The notes beneath the pieces are model-generated. The model ran no database searches and was not told the DNA's origin. It worked only from the letters and a program-made list of their open reading frames with translations. From assembly GCA_002573585.1 (NCBI GenBank), contig PDNB01000016.1, forward strand, positions 62,001 to 126,000: a DNA stretch of 64,000 nt, in the 5' to 3' direction. This DNA comes from Helicocarpus griseus UAMH5409 (Eukaryota > Ascomycota > Eurotiomycetes > Onygenales > Ajellomycetaceae). Below, piece after piece: positions 34,185 to 46,277 of the stretch (position 1 is its first letter; every line of letters starts with the position of its first letter). Position numbers and translations under genes: made by a program.

Positions 34185-37100
34185 ATGCACATTCCCCGGA
34201 TCATCCATCTCGGTTTTACCCATGTTTCATCCTTCTGGCTTCAAGCTCCCCCAGTCCCGGCAGAAAGCATGGCTTCCATGTCCCCCGTCATCGAACGGAG
34301 TGTGGCCAAGGCGCCTACCACCATCTCCCTCTCGAATGAATGGCAGGTTCTCGGACCCTTCAAGACTGGCACGAGAGGTTAGCCTTCACTTAATATACTT
34401 GTCATATATATTGTACCCTTGAAAAAAAAGACCATAATCGATATTAACATCCACCACAGAGGCTGCCTGGGGCGCAGATCCACTCGAGATCCTGGGCGGA
34501 TTCCGCAACCTCTCCTACGGCCATGATCCGCAGGCCACCTTCCCCAGTGCGCTGGGCATCAATGGAAAAGTCGGCTGGTCCATCGTGGAAGCTGCAGAAA
34601 TCGTGAACAGCACAAACAAAGACGGGTCTGCCACGGCCAAAGCCACGCTTGATGTTGGTTTCCCAGGTATTGACTGGCCGTTTCTGCGATCCATCTATGG
34701 CTGGGCGGCTCTGCAGTTTCAGGCCTGGGCTCGGGGAGTCATCACTGTGGCTGGTTCTGGGGCTGATGATGGTTTAACTGTGGCTTTGTTTACTGATGGC
34801 TTGCTAGAGTTTTGGGTCGATGGGGAGCTGTATTTTGGTGGGGACTTTTATACGTATCGACGGGCGCCGGTGGTCGTGAAGTTAGCGGCTGGTGAGCATG
34901 TTGTTGATTTGAGGTTGGTGAGGGATGTGAGGGCGCTTGGCGGGGTCGGTGAGCCGAGAATTCGGACGGTTGTGGAGGTGCAGCAGAGGTCTGATGATGA
35001 AGTGTTGGAGTTTGATGCTGACAGCTTGTTGGCTGGGGAGATTGTCGGCGGGAGACTTGCCAGTCCCTTTGCTTCTCTTATCGTGGGGAATAACCGAGAT
35101 GTATGGGCTGAGGTTACGGATATTCAAATCGTTGGCGCGGTGTCTACTGGGCTTGCGCTATCCTTGCTGGACGCCCCTATTACTTTGGCTCCATATCAAT
35201 CGCGCCCGGTGGCTTTCAGAATTGATTTTGGCGAGCAGGCTTCATCCGACTTTTCATTCCTATTCAGCTATAAAGTCGAGGCTGATGAAGAGGTAAGAGA
35301 AACAAAAGCGGTGACAGTGAATCTGACACAGCGGACTATGGAGGAAGCTCAAAAATATACCTTTCTCCACCCAGGGGGGATCGTGTCCTACGCAATCTTG
35401 CGGCCCCCGCTAAACAAGACGTGCGAGTTGGGCGGTAAACGAAAACTCCCCGTTTTTGTTGACCTCCATGGAGCAGGGCTCGAAGCAGACAGTGATCAGG
35501 TTAGGCATATGCTAGATGCAGCGTATGGGGTTTGCGCGTGGATGTTATTTCCAACTGGTGTCACCCCCTGGAGTGGCGATGATTGGCGTGGGTTCTTCCG
35601 TGCAGCAGAGATTGTATGAAGGCTTGCTCACAGTCTACTAGATACCTGGGGCGCTGCGGATGTGCAGGCTGCGGTCGCCGCGATACCGGATTGGATGGAG
35701 GCTGTAGCCTGGGAAGGGCCAGGGGTAACTTTGGGGGATTGGCTGATGTCTGGGCACTCGAATGGAGGTACGCATTAACTTTGGCCAGTTTGATCCCGAC
35801 GAGTATTTGACCAATAATTATCTGTAGGTCAGGGGACTTGGTTCTTCCTTACACACCAGCCTGACAAAGTCATCGCTGCGGCGCCGGTTTCGGGATATTC
35901 TTCAATTGAGAGTATGTATGCTGACAATCTCTTTAATATTCACACTACTGATGACCGTGTACAATTTTCAGACTACGTACCATTTACCATGTGGCACGAT
36001 GGCCAGGCCGCCATCGCAAGCGTCATCCAGACTTCTCGACAAAGTTTCAAACACGAGTTACTAATGGAAAACTTCGCGGGGACCCCTATTCTGCAGCAAC
36101 ACGGTTCTGCGGATGACAATGTTCCCGCATATCACTCACGGCTGCTTCATCAATTGATCTGGGAAAACAAATGGCAGTCTGATTACCACGAACTCCCGGG
36201 GAAGGGACATTGGTTCGACGGCGTCCTCGTCACCCCCCAACTCCTTGATTTCTATTCAAGCAACACTAACCAGCCTTCCTATGACCACCTTCTGCCCGAG
36301 AAATTCTCCTTCTCTGTGCCCAACTCCGGAGACATGGGATCCCGAGGAGGGATCATGGTAGACCAGCTAACGTCACCGGATAAGAACGGACGCATTCAAG
36401 TTGCCAGAGAAGCAGGCGGTCTGTGGCGGCTAAAGACACGCAACGTGCACCGTTTTCACCTAATCTTCACGAATATGCGGGTAACCACATATCCTACGCA
36501 GCTCATAGTGGATGATTCTCAAACCCCATTTGCGGTCCCAGCCGCCACTAACGCAACATGGTTCGTCAAAGACGAAGTCACCGGCTCCTGGGCCATCTCG
36601 GGCGATGATAGTTGGCAAGATATCAGCCAGCGACACGGTCGACAAAATGGGGCTATGGACGCCATCCTCCGCACACAAGGCCGGTTCACAATAAGAATAT
36701 GCTCAACCGAGCCCGAGAGCGACAAAATAGCATTGCAAGCAAGCCGCAACCTCCTCCAGTACTTCGGAGCCGATTCGCAGATCCTACGACGACGACATGC
36801 CAACTGCACCAGCCAAACCACAGAACCAACGAGAGGAAACCTAATAACCCTCTCAACCGGCTCCTCCCTCCCCGCCCCCCTCCACCCTAGCTACCCCATA
36901 ACCATCTCCCAAACTCACCTGGCTCTTCGCCTCGCGACTTCGATCACCACCAGCAGCAGCAGCTTCTCCCTCGAACCCGGTCTGGGCGCGATATTCCTCC
37001 GCCCGCTGCCGAACCAAAGACTCGAACTGGTGGTGTGGGGTGCTGATGCGGCAGGTTTGCGGCAGGCGAGTCGGCTGGTGCCGCTGGTGACGGGGGTGGG

Positions 37101-37218
37101 ACAGCCGGATTTTGTGGTGCTGGGACCGTCGTGTGGGTGGACGGGAGTGGTGGGGGTGTATGCTGCTGGGTTTTTGGGGTGGGAGTGGGGGATTTCTGGG
37201 GGATCGTTTGTGATTTAG
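34185..37218 (+). CDS. Large serine alpha/beta hydrolase, prolyl-oligopeptidase (S9)-like
   Basis: Five exons: 34185..34377, 34460..35587, 35642..35767, 35828..35911 and 35972..37218. Length is 925 residues from the first ATG, or 897 from the ATG at 34269 (MASMSPVIERS). I prefer the second as conservative, because no convincing signal peptide precedes it. An N-terminal beta-rich domain (about 400 residues) is followed by the hydrolase fold: FVDLHGAGLEADSDQVR (oxyanion region), GHSNGGQGTW with the nucleophile Ser near residue 480, a likely acid Asp in HGSADDNVP near 558, and a His in GKGHWFDG near 590 (925-residue numbering). All three are intact. The third intron (35588..35641, GTGGGT donor) removes an in-frame TGA and yields DDWHTWGAADVQAA. 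Substrate and location are unknown. Confidence 0.78.
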
Positions 37219-38774
37219 GTAGGAGGGTGAGGTTTTCTAGTTTTGTTCTTGAGCTAAACACCTCTTGTTGCTTTACGATAGATGACGGTAGGTAGTCGGT
37301 GTGTGACATGTAGGTAAGTTTTTTCTGTCCTATCTATCTATATCTTCCTCTACGCAAAGTAGAGCTATAGAGATGATGAATGGAGAGGCGGATTTTATTC
37401 ATGATATCTCTTGAGATCTTTTTCAGATCTTTCCAGTATGGTATCTCATTACGTCCGTGATATCAAGTCAGTCTTACATGTAATAGGCAGTTACAGCACG
37501 GAAGGTTTATGTCCAGTATATCCGCCACTCCACTGGCATAGCTCTTTTGCTCGAGTTATCATCATTGGTATCTGCTATGCTTTTGTCTCTTCATTTTTCC
37601 GCGCCTAAAGCTTATGGAAGTCGTCTCATCCTGAGCTCTGTTAGTTCCTTTATCTTCCCCTTTTATACCCCAGACTTCTGACAGCGATACCTGCTTTGTC
37701 ATCTGCGAGATATCTTACTCTTTCATCGTTTATTTCTCTTTAATTTTTCTTTTTGAAGAATCTTTACAAGCCCTAGTTATCTTCAAGAGATACTATTCAG
37801 TTCTCTTATATCTCTTGACATTCTCATCTTGGCCTGTGATTCTTCTCATTGTCTACATCACTTGTGTATAGGAGCTGCTATACAGCACTGCCTAGCAACA
37901 TGCCCATTGTATCTCAGCAATCTTGCTCTATATAATCATCAGTATATCTTGAAATCGGTAATATCATCATCTAGTGCATTTCCTCACTGGTTGTTGACGC
38001 TGACTGCTGTGGCCGGCCTCCCCTCTGTGGCCCAGCCCTAACCCCGTCCAAAGAGGTTAAGCCAGCCCTTTCCCTCCCACAGATCTCTGTCTTCTGTATC
38101 TCCATCTTCTTTCTTCTCCTTTTCTCCTTCTTTCTCTTCCTCACCATCACCACCACCATCAATCTTTCTGTTTCTCTTTCTTCCTTTCTTCTTTCCTCTG
38201 TCCGCTTTGTTTCTCTTTCTTCTTTTCTTTTTCTCTGCTATTTTTCTGTCATCTTCTTCCTTCTACTTCGTCTTATCTTTCTTCATCTCTTCTTCCAATT
38301 TCTCGCCATCATTTCCCCCGTTCTGTCTTGCTTCTTTTCTCACCATCTTCCTCTGCTGTTTACCCCTTTCTGATTTAACCGGTTTCTTCTCTTTCTCGCA
38401 TCCTCTTTATCCCTCTTGTTACTGCTTTTCTCAGGGGTTTCAATCTGCTCCTTTGGAGGACGAGGGAAAGACGCGTCAAGTCAAACAACCCCCCCCCCCA
38501 AACGCGTATCGTCATCAGTTACGCCCCTTTGCCTGAGAAACACGCATCTTACGACGTGGTCCATCATCATATCTTGTTCCCTTTTCCAAATTCCTCATAT
38601 CAAATATATCTCTTGTTATCTTACCTCAATTGGCTTGTCTGCTACTTTAGATAGCGTGGTGTTTCTCCGCTTATTTACCTCGCTCCCTAAACTGGTTCTC
38701 CTGCAAGACACGTCAGTCACGACGCAGATATACAAACCATCGTCATCTCTCAACGACTTGGCAGTATCGTCAAG
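37219..38774. other. Spacer and pyrimidine-rich leader of the PUF gene
   Basis: The first half is AT-rich flank of the hydrolase gene. From about 38080 to 38450 the plus strand is almost pure C/T, with a C11 run near 38490. Long pyrimidine leaders are common at fungal promoters and 5' UTRs. Frames here encode only Phe/Ser/Leu runs and are not genes. Confidence 0.6.
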
Positions 38775-41687
38775 ATGTCCGCGTTCCCTGCTACCGGATC
38801 TCCTGAAGCGACGCGTAAGGCGTCTGTGCCTGTGGCCTTCCAGGCTCACGGTGACAATGGTGGCCATGGACGTGTTGGCTCGGTAAGCTTTACCCCTTTT
38901 TAGAACGTTATCTGTCACGTCGAATCCCCAAATCTAACAGTTTTCCTCTTCTCCCTATAGGCGTCGAAGTATTCTTCTGCTGAAACTGCGCCTAACCCGC
39001 TTGTTTCGTCTAAGCTGGGCAATATCCAGCCGATGCCATTGAACAAGGATGAATCCGGCCCTTCTAACAAGGTCAGACACATATACCTATTCCTTTACTA
39101 CTCCTTTATATTAATATCCATACTGACAATCCTAGAAGCAGAAGTTGGAGCACGTTACTTCTGCCATGGATCAGATTTTGGCAAAACTGTCCCCCAAGGG
39201 AGTTGTTCCTGCGGAAAAAGCATCTGCCAGCGAAGAAATTATGGCTAAGCTTGCTGAGCACCAGACTTTGTTGGAGCAGCAGCAGAAGATCCTCATTGAC
39301 AAGCATCTGCGCTCTACTTCCCAAAATGAGGGTGCGGCCTCCTCTCCTCCCGTGAGTTCTGGCTACTCGCCAAATCCGGCGGATAACGCGTCGACCAAGT
39401 CGGGTAGTGACAAGGCGGAGAGTATGGATGCTATTGAGATGCTTCGTTTGAAGCAGGAATTGATGGCTGCTAATTCCCGTATTGCTCTCCAGGAGCAAGA
39501 GCTGGCTCAGACTCGCGTGATTAAACACACGTTGGATCAAGCTTTGGGTCCGCCGTCTGAGGCCGATTTTGGTGGCCGTGAGATTACGGAACAGACCATT
39601 AGCAACTTGCAGAATGCGTTCAATGCGTCTACTCGCCCATTCAACCAGCGTCAGGATTCATGGAATACTCAGGACGATGCTGGTTCTGATATCTCCGATG
39701 CTCTCTCTGCTGGTGCTTACAACCGTGCCCGTGGTATCTGGAACAATGCTCACCACCCGACGCTTGTCATGAATGCTACCATCGGAGGAAATGACAACAA
39801 GGCTTACCGTGAACCCTTGGGCAGCCCCAACCTTGCCACTGACCCTGGTCGTAACTGGGCTGGCAGAATGACACAGCAGAACTTCGGGCAAAACGCAGGC
39901 TATGTGCCCCCGCCAAACCAACGTGTTCTATCCGGACCTGGCTCTCCTACCTTTGCGTTTGACAGCCGTTATACCGGGGATCAGGCACAGTATCTCCAAG
40001 GTCCTGGCAACCCTAATAATCGCCGCATTTCCACGCAAGTGAACCGTGGCGGATCTTGCTTTCCACCGCAGAATTCTCCTTGGGGGACTTTCTCTACCGT
40101 GGCCCCTGGTGGTCCAACCACCCGAGCAGTAAGCAACCAGCATGTTGGGCCTGGGCCTTATCCTGGAATGTTTCATGGTCCTGCCCAGTATCAGCCACAG
40201 CCTATTGGAACTCCCCTTTCCCCAACTGCAGCGGAGTTCACTGTCCCTTCCGGAGCTGATGCATGGAGCACATCTGTAAGTTGGCCATCATCTTTTTCGT
40301 TTTCAACTACTGACATATGATTACAGTCCAATTCTGGCGCAGTTCAAACCTATGTCTCGCCACTTGAGCCCTTGAACTACCGCCGTCTGCTTGATAAAAG
40401 CGTGTCTTGTGACTGGAAATACATTGTTGACAAGATTGTCTGCAGCAACGACCAACAGGCTTCAATCTTCCTTCAGCAGAAGCTCAAGGTCGGAACGGCA
40501 GAGCAAAAGTACGAAATCATCGAGGCAATCGTGAATCAGGCATACCCATTGATGGTAAACCGTTTTGGAAACTTTCTTGTTCAGCGCTGTTTTGAGCATG
40601 GCACTCCAGAACAGGTCATTGCCATTGCCAACGCCATCCGTGGAAACACCCTGAGCCTGAGTATGGACCCATTTGGATGCCATGTAATCCAAAAGGCATT
40701 TGACTGTGTTCCTGAAGAGCACAAGGCTGTCATGGTACATGAATTGCTCCGCCGCATCCCAGAAACAGTCATCCATCGCTATGCTTGCCATGTCTGGCAG
40801 AAACTTTTCGAGCTTCGCTGGAGCAACGAACCTCCCCAAATCATGGCAAAAGTCAACGAAGCACTGCGTGGAATGTGGCATGAAGTTGCTCTGGGCGAGA
40901 CTGGAAGCTTGGTCGTGCAGAACATCTTCGAAAACTGCGTGGAGGACGAAAAGGTAAACCCCCTTTTATTCGGGTCTCCTACTGCATTTACTGACACCAC
41001 CACAGCGTCAAGCCATTGAGGAAGTGCTTGCAAAGATTGATCTCCTCTCCCACGGACAGTTTGGCAATTGGTGCATCCAGCACATTTGTGAGCACGGAGC
41101 ACCTCATGACAAGAGCCGTGCCATTGAGCATATCCTCCTCTGGGCTACCGACTACAGCATGGATCAGTTCGCTTCCAAGGTCGTGGAGAAGTGCTTGAAG
41201 ATTGGTGGCTCTGAATTCCTCGACCGTTATCTCAACCGCGTTTGCACTGGCCGTCCTGACCGCCCTCGCATGCCTCTAATCGACAGTAAGTCCTGCGACG
41301 TACTTCATTGGAATTTCAGCTAACGCGTTGATAGTTGCTGGTGATCAATATGGCAACTACTTGATCCAGTGGATTCTTATGAATGCTGCTTCCCATCAGC
41401 GCGAGATCGTTGCCACCCATATCCGGTTTGTCTCAGCTTACTTTTACCTCACAAGCTCCTGCTAACTATTATTTAGCAAACACATGGTTTCCCTGCGTGG
41501 TTCGAAGTTCGGCTCTCGTGTTGCAATGCTGTGCTGCAACCCTAGCCATGTTACCCGTCCGGGCCCAGGAGCAGGAGTTCAAGTTAGCCGTTTTCCTCCC
41601 AACGATGATCGCTTCTCAGGAAATCAGCCTGTTGGTCGGTTCAACCGCGGCGGCCAGTGGAACTCCAACTACCCCCCATTTCGTTGA
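38775..41687 (+). CDS. Pumilio-family (PUF) RNA-binding protein
   Basis: Sequence-specific mRNA 3'-UTR binding protein, expected to repress or localise transcripts in the cytoplasm. Seven exons: 38775..38882, 38961..39071, 39136..40275, 40327..40953, 41006..41285, 41335..41425 and 41477..41687, giving 855 residues. Residues 1-460 are low complexity, with a coiled-coil-like stretch (EEIMAKLAEHQTLLEQQQKI) near residue 110. Residues of about 465-820 hold Pumilio repeats, recognisable by VNRFGNFLVQRCFE, MDPFGCHVIQKAFD, IHRYACHVWQKLFE, GETGSLVVQNIFEN, HGQFGNWCIQHICE, MDQFASKVVEKCLK, GDQYGNYLIQWIL and GSKFGSRVAMLCC. The tail is Gly/Arg/Asn-rich (RFNRGGQWNSNYPP). Several repeats have non-standard base-contacting residues, so the RNA target cannot be read off simply. 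Confidence 0.9.
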
Positions 41688-42578
41688 TCATATCTCGCTA
41701 TCATCCGCAGGAACTTTGGTTTTCCGCTGAAATTACTGCTTATATCCAACGTTTGGAACAATTGCCGTCGGAATGCTGGAGCGAGATCACATATCGGAAT
41801 GCACATTTACAGTTATTTTCGCCTGTCTAGGATTCTCGGATGCGTGGATTTTTCCTGCTTGGTTCGACAGCTTTTTAAATCCTGACATCTGCTCTTTGGC
41901 TTGTTGGAGCTGCTACCTACACCAACAACCATTCTGATTCAATTTTCTATTAGATCCTTTTTGCCTTTCCTTTGCACTTTTTCCTCCTTCGGAGACTCCC
42001 ATTTCATTCTTTTAAATTGTCATATTTCTTTGAAGATGGTTATATCCTAAGACAGCTAATAGGGTGGGTTTCCCGGCGCTTTGGTTTACCAGAAAAGCAG
42101 TCCAAGTTCAGCTTTTTTTTCACTCTATGTGAAGTCTATTGTTTGAATTTTGTCGTCAGTTGTTTATTTCATATTACCCTGGCCTATCGTTTTGTTCGTT
42201 TGCCGTTGATATTCGTTTCTCTGGGGCATCACAGACCGAGACTGGAGGCAAGACGGACTCGAGTGGAGGACGGTCATCGGCTTTCTTTTATTACCTATTC
42301 TTTTTAATAGTGAGTTAACAATGTATGTTATCTCAAGAGACAAAATAGTTTAATCAACCATTATTGCTGCAGATTGATAGGAGTACGGGCGTCTTGATTT
42401 CGTTATGTATTCTCTAATATATGGTATGTGCGCCAGTAAGCCCTTAACTAGCCTTAACCAGCCTCTCGTGTAGCTTTATAATAAGCATTATTCGTCCATC
42501 TTTCAACATACCACGTAGTATATATTACGCCTTTCATCCCATCCATATCGTCATCGTCGTCGTCGTCACATCATCCTA
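41688..42578. other. Convergent spacer between PUF and KPWE-protein genes
   Basis: Contains 3' flanks of two convergent genes, with T-rich and AT-rich DNA and a short CGT/CAT triplet patch at about 42546-42565. No gene is recognised. The 111-codon frame at 41972 is Phe/Leu-rich and unsupported. Confidence 0.55.
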
Positions 42579-43792
42579 TCATTGCTGTGCCTGTTGCTGT
42601 TCCAGCCGCTGCTCATTCTCCCCACCTACATCAGCTCTACCACCCGGGCCCTCATTCTCAGCACCCCTTCCACTGCCCTCCACAGTAGCCGCAGCCGCAG
42701 CCGCAGCCTCTTTCTCCGCCTGCACCTCCCACGGCTTCCTCCGCCGGGCGGCCATGCTGGGTTTATCCTGGCCCGCCAACACGGTGTCTGGGATTGTTTG
42801 GATGCCCGGGATCGGTTGGTTGTTGGTTATTAGGTCTACGATGTCGGCGAAGGAGGTTGGGTAGGCTGGTTCTGTTTTTGCTGATGTTGTTGGTTGTGGT
42901 GTGGAGGTGGTGGAGGGCGAGGGGGAGGGGGAAGGTTGGGGTTGTGAGGGGGGTTGTGGTTGTGACTCGGCGAGGAAGGCTTTGTAGCCCTGCGGCGTTA
43001 GGGCGGTTGGAGAGGGGAATTTCCTGTTGGGTTTTATCATTGTTTGTGAATTAGTTCTGTTCTTTTTTTCTTTTCTCCCCCTGGTATGTAATATATGTTT
43101 GCAATAACGGGTCAATGGTGAGAGGGGAGAGGGTGGGGGAAAAGAAAAGGGGGGGGGGGGGGGGCATCCCCCCCGTTTGCCTTCCTGGCTTTTCTTAAAA
43201 GCCATGATCCATTCCGCTTCTGGGCCTCCATTTTATCACATATTAACCCCCCCCCCCCCAATGTTGAAAAAGGGGAGGAGGAAAGAAAAGAAATGAAAAT
43301 GAAATGAAAATGAAAATGAAAATGAAAAACTCACTTCATGTAGTAAAACAGCTTCGCCTTGGTCACTAGCTCTGCCTTATTATTATCATCCCCCGCCTCC
43401 CCAGCAGAACCTGGTATAGCATCTTGGATGTCTGCATTGACCTCCCCCTCTGTGGCCGGAACCCCGCTCGGCTTCCCCAGTATCGTACCCAGACCCAGCC
43501 TAAACTCTGTGTCGGTTGTGAAGGGGTAGGTGTGGAAGGCAGCATAGGGGGAGGAGGCGGAGGAGGTGGCTGTTGGGGAGGAGGGTTGTGGTTGTGGTTG
43601 GGATTGCGATTGAGACGGGGCTGTCGATTGTTGCTGGGGCGCTGATGGTGCTTGGGATGTTGATGTAGATGTTTGTTGCTGTTGCGCGTTTGTGAGGTCG
43701 GAGAGGGCGGTGGTGGTGGTGTTGGTGGTGTTGGCGGAGGAGGGGGAGGGGTCGTCCGCGGCGGGGTCGGGATTTCGGGCGGGGGCGGACAT
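42579..43792 (-). CDS. KPWE-domain peroxisomal protein (Pex14-like KPWE / Pex39-type)
   Basis: Two exons, 43792..43335 and 43023..42579, give 300 residues. The intron is 311 nt (GTGAGT..CAG). The N-terminal 75 residues are low-complexity Gln/Ser/Pro. Then comes a conserved region with YAAFHTYPFTTDTEF and KAKLFYYMKKFPSPTALTPQ. Residues of about 209-252 form the KPWE domain: TSFADIVDLITNNQPIPGI, a linker, then RRRKPWE. The same SF-x-[ED]-[IV]-x-x-L-[IV]..PG[IV]..KPWE pattern occurs in some Pex14-related proteins and in the small PTS2-import factor described as Pex39 (human C6orf226, yeast Yjr012c, from memory). A role in peroxisomal matrix-protein import is inferred from this domain. The tail is Ala/Glu/Gln-rich. 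The start is the first in-frame ATG. Confidence 0.72.
43150..43259. repeat. G15 and C13 homopolymer pair inside an intron
   Basis: G run at 43150-43164, followed at once by CATCCCCCCC, and a C13 run at 43247-43259. Both lie in the single intron of the KPWE gene. The runs are complementary and could pair in the transcript. Confidence 0.8.
43290..43330. repeat. (GAAAAT)n repeat in intron
   Basis: About six GAAAT/GAAAAT units just inside the donor side of the KPWE-gene intron. Confidence 0.75.
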
Positions 43793-44281
43793 TGTTTGCT
43801 TTTGCAAAAAGCTTTGTTTGTTTTTCGCGTATGAGTTGGGACCTTCTTTTGCTTGTATGTCTCGTCAAGATGCGCTTTTGTCCGCGGTAATTGAAATGGG
43901 CTTTTGTCCTGTTGATGCAGCAGGTTTAGTTCTATATATATATGAAATGCGGGGGAAGCGAAAAAAGGTGACGTCGGGAAGTTTAAAACGGAGCTAGCTG
44001 CTGCTCACCGCCTTTGCTGCTATTCTGCCACCCGCCCCTTTCTTACTTCTTTTGGCTCTGGAAAAATGCTAGAAGATAGAAACAATCCTCAAGCCAGTAA
44101 TATGTTTGCTTGCATTTCACAAATGTGAGACGTAAATAAATGTAAAAGTATATAACAAACCCAAACCCCCTTTCCACAAAACGCCAAATCCATGCATCCC
44201 GAATACCATACCCAATGTACGCAGTAGGGGAAAAAAGAAGAAAGGAAAAAAAACCAAAATAGAGCGAACACTGCCCAATTG
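43793..44281. other. KPWE-gene promoter and SSL1 3' flank
   Basis: Contains a TATATATATAT tract at 43933-43943, about 140 bp upstream of the KPWE-gene start, which is a plausible TATA element. The rest is SSL1 3' flank. Confidence 0.55.
43933..43943 (-). promoter_or_regulatory. TATA-like element upstream of KPWE gene
   Basis: Eleven-base alternating TA tract at a suitable distance (about 140 bp) from the start codon. Confidence 0.4.
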
Positions 44282-45946
44282 CTACCCCGTATCCATCGCA
44301 TCAACCTGCTCCTGCTGCCCCTTCAACTCCGCATTCCCATTCGCATTCCCATTCCCAATCGTCGTCTCCTCCCTCTGCACAATCCCACTCTGACACCCAG
44401 GACAATTATGCACAACCTCATGCGCAAACACATCGCAATCAATGCAAAAATGCCTCTGGCACACCGTGCATTCGTACCGCCCACTGACACTAATCCCCTT
44501 GGCCGTCACCCCACTACCGGCCCCCGCATCCCCCCACTGCGCCCGTGGCGGCACGCGCGGAAATGCCAGTCCGCACGCAAAGCAATTTTCGCTCTTGGCC
44601 GCCGCCGCGCGCTGCCAGGATACCTCAACCCAGTTCATCAGCGGGAACAGGTGGTGGTAGGAGCGGGCGAGATGGGTGGAGAGGATCAGCGTGAGGCCGC
44701 AGGCCGGGCAGGAGGCGGGCAGGGAGCAGACTTTGCTGCCGCAGCGGGAACAGAGGTAGCCGCCGCGGGACGGGGTAGAGTGGCAGGCGCAGAGGGAGGG
44801 GAAGGGGTCGAGGGTGCGGGAGGGGAAGCCCATCATTAGCAGAGAGGCCGGGTTGTCTTTTGCAGAGCCGGTGGCGGTGGTGTGGTGGGTGACGGGGGGT
44901 GTGGTGGCGTCCATGACTAGTTCGCGGAAATGTTGTTCGTTGAGGGCGACGCCGTAGACGGAGTCGTCGCCTGCGTTGGTCTTTGCGCAGAGTTCGCGGC
45001 AGATGGCGACCTGCGCGGCGAGGCCGATTATGGAGACGCGGATTTTGTCGCTGACTAGGGTTTGGATTGTGGTGTGGATGTCGCCTGGGTCGGAGGAGAG
45101 GAGGGCGCCGAAGATTATGAGCACTTCGCGCGTGCCGTGGGTTGGGGTGTGACTAGGTCAGATTAGTATTGGTTCAACGCTGTTTGTGGTAGATAAAGGG
45201 CGGGGGCTTACAAAAGCGCACCACGGGCCATTTCCAGCGCATTCTGTAGGCTGGGGAGGCCCTTGGGGTCTTTAGTGAGGAGTGCTTGTATAGCTAAGAT
45301 GTGTTCTGTGGGGTTTCCACTCATGTCACTGATGCGCACGGCGAGACCGTCCCGCATGCCTAGTACGCCCAGCTGCGAGATGGGGTTCTGTTCGAAGAAC
45401 TCTTGGACAAACTCCTGCGCGTAGCGAAGGGTGAGCAGATAGCGGGTTGGGCGTAGGTCCTTCTCGGCCATGGCGAAGGAGAGATCTAGGACGAGAATTA
45501 GGTGCCTGATGATTCCCCGCTGGAGGGGGGTGGTGTCTCGTAGCAATCTGGATTGGTCCATGATTAGCATGACTGTGTGTTTCTCAACAAATGCAGCCAA
45601 AAAACTAAATATTTCTGTGTTCGATATATTCAGTGAATGCAATATCCTAAGTAAGGATCTACCTTTTCCTCTTGCCAGCCTCCAGCAATCCTTCAACCGT
45701 CGCACTGATGGTGCCATCCGCGCCTTCTACCAGAGTCTCCCAGGTCCTGGAAACCTCCCACTCGGCACCTCCACGGCCTTTTTTCTTCCGCCTGGCATCT
45801 CGAGAGCGGGCAGCCCGGCCTCCAGGGCCAGAGATGGCGGCACCGGAGCCAGTGCCTAGCTCATCATCATCGCCATCATCGTCGTTGTCGATCTCGATGT
45901 CCTTTTCAGAGGCTTCGGCGACATATTCATCGTCTGAATCGGCCAT
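44282..45946 (-). CDS. SSL1: TFIIH subunit Ssl1/p44 (GTF2H2)
   Basis: Core TFIIH subunit that binds and stimulates the XPD/Rad3 helicase in transcription initiation and nucleotide excision repair. Three exons: 45946..45663, 45547..45212 and 45152..44282, giving 496 residues. The acidic N-terminus (about 60 residues) leads into the conserved SRTWETLVEGADGTI and, after splicing, LLRDTTPLQRGIIRHLILVL. This starts the von Willebrand A-like domain with DLSFAMAEKDLRPTRY and TREVLIIFGALLSSDPGDIH. The C-terminus carries the zinc fingers: CACHSTPSRGGYLCSRCG with CPACGL, then ENCFACGLAF, YECTVCQRHFCIDCDVF and HNCPGC, all cysteine/histidine ligands present. The tail has an Asn/Gly repeat. Divergent from the aminopeptidase gene with only 331 bp between the starts. 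Confidence 0.92.
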
Positions 45947-46277
45947 GACAAGGGGAGAAGCGGGATGGCATGCTCAGACAGCCCTGTAAAAGCAAGACAG
46001 TTAAACCCTTTGAGGAGATAAGGTAACTTGTAAGGAGTAAATGCAAGCTGAAGCTATTCAAGTTGAAGATACGATTTGATATAGAGCATGACTAAGCAGA
46101 GGATAGCTCCGGCGACGCCTAACCCGATTGGGCCAACTATTTATTTTCTTTTATTTTCTTTTTCCCTCCTGGAAATTATACATAGGAGGATGAAAGGTAA
46201 CAATAGAGTAAACCAATGCAGCGGATGGGGGATACATAAGTACAATTAGTATATATTATATAAATATATACCCCGCA
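45947..46277. promoter_or_regulatory. 331-bp divergent promoter SSL1 / aminopeptidase
   Basis: Contains an inverse CCAAT box (ATTGG at 46127-46131) near the middle and a TATA-rich run at about 46249-46270 (TATATATTATATAAATATAT). The TATA run ends only about 8 bp before the first aminopeptidase ATG. Both genes must share this short region. Confidence 0.55.

Noticed and set aside
35583..35640. Serine hydrolase as a pseudogene because of the in-frame TGA
   Set aside because: A 54-nt GT..AG intron removes the stop and yields the expected conserved sequence, and all catalytic residues are present.
38207..38536. Hydrophobic 109-codon frame resembling a membrane protein
   Set aside because: It is the translation of a C/T-only leader tract upstream of the PUF gene, giving Phe/Ser/Leu runs without real helices or conservation.
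43424..43645. Gly-rich frame opposite the KPWE gene
   Set aside because: It is the antisense of a Gln/Pro/Ser-rich low-complexity coding region.
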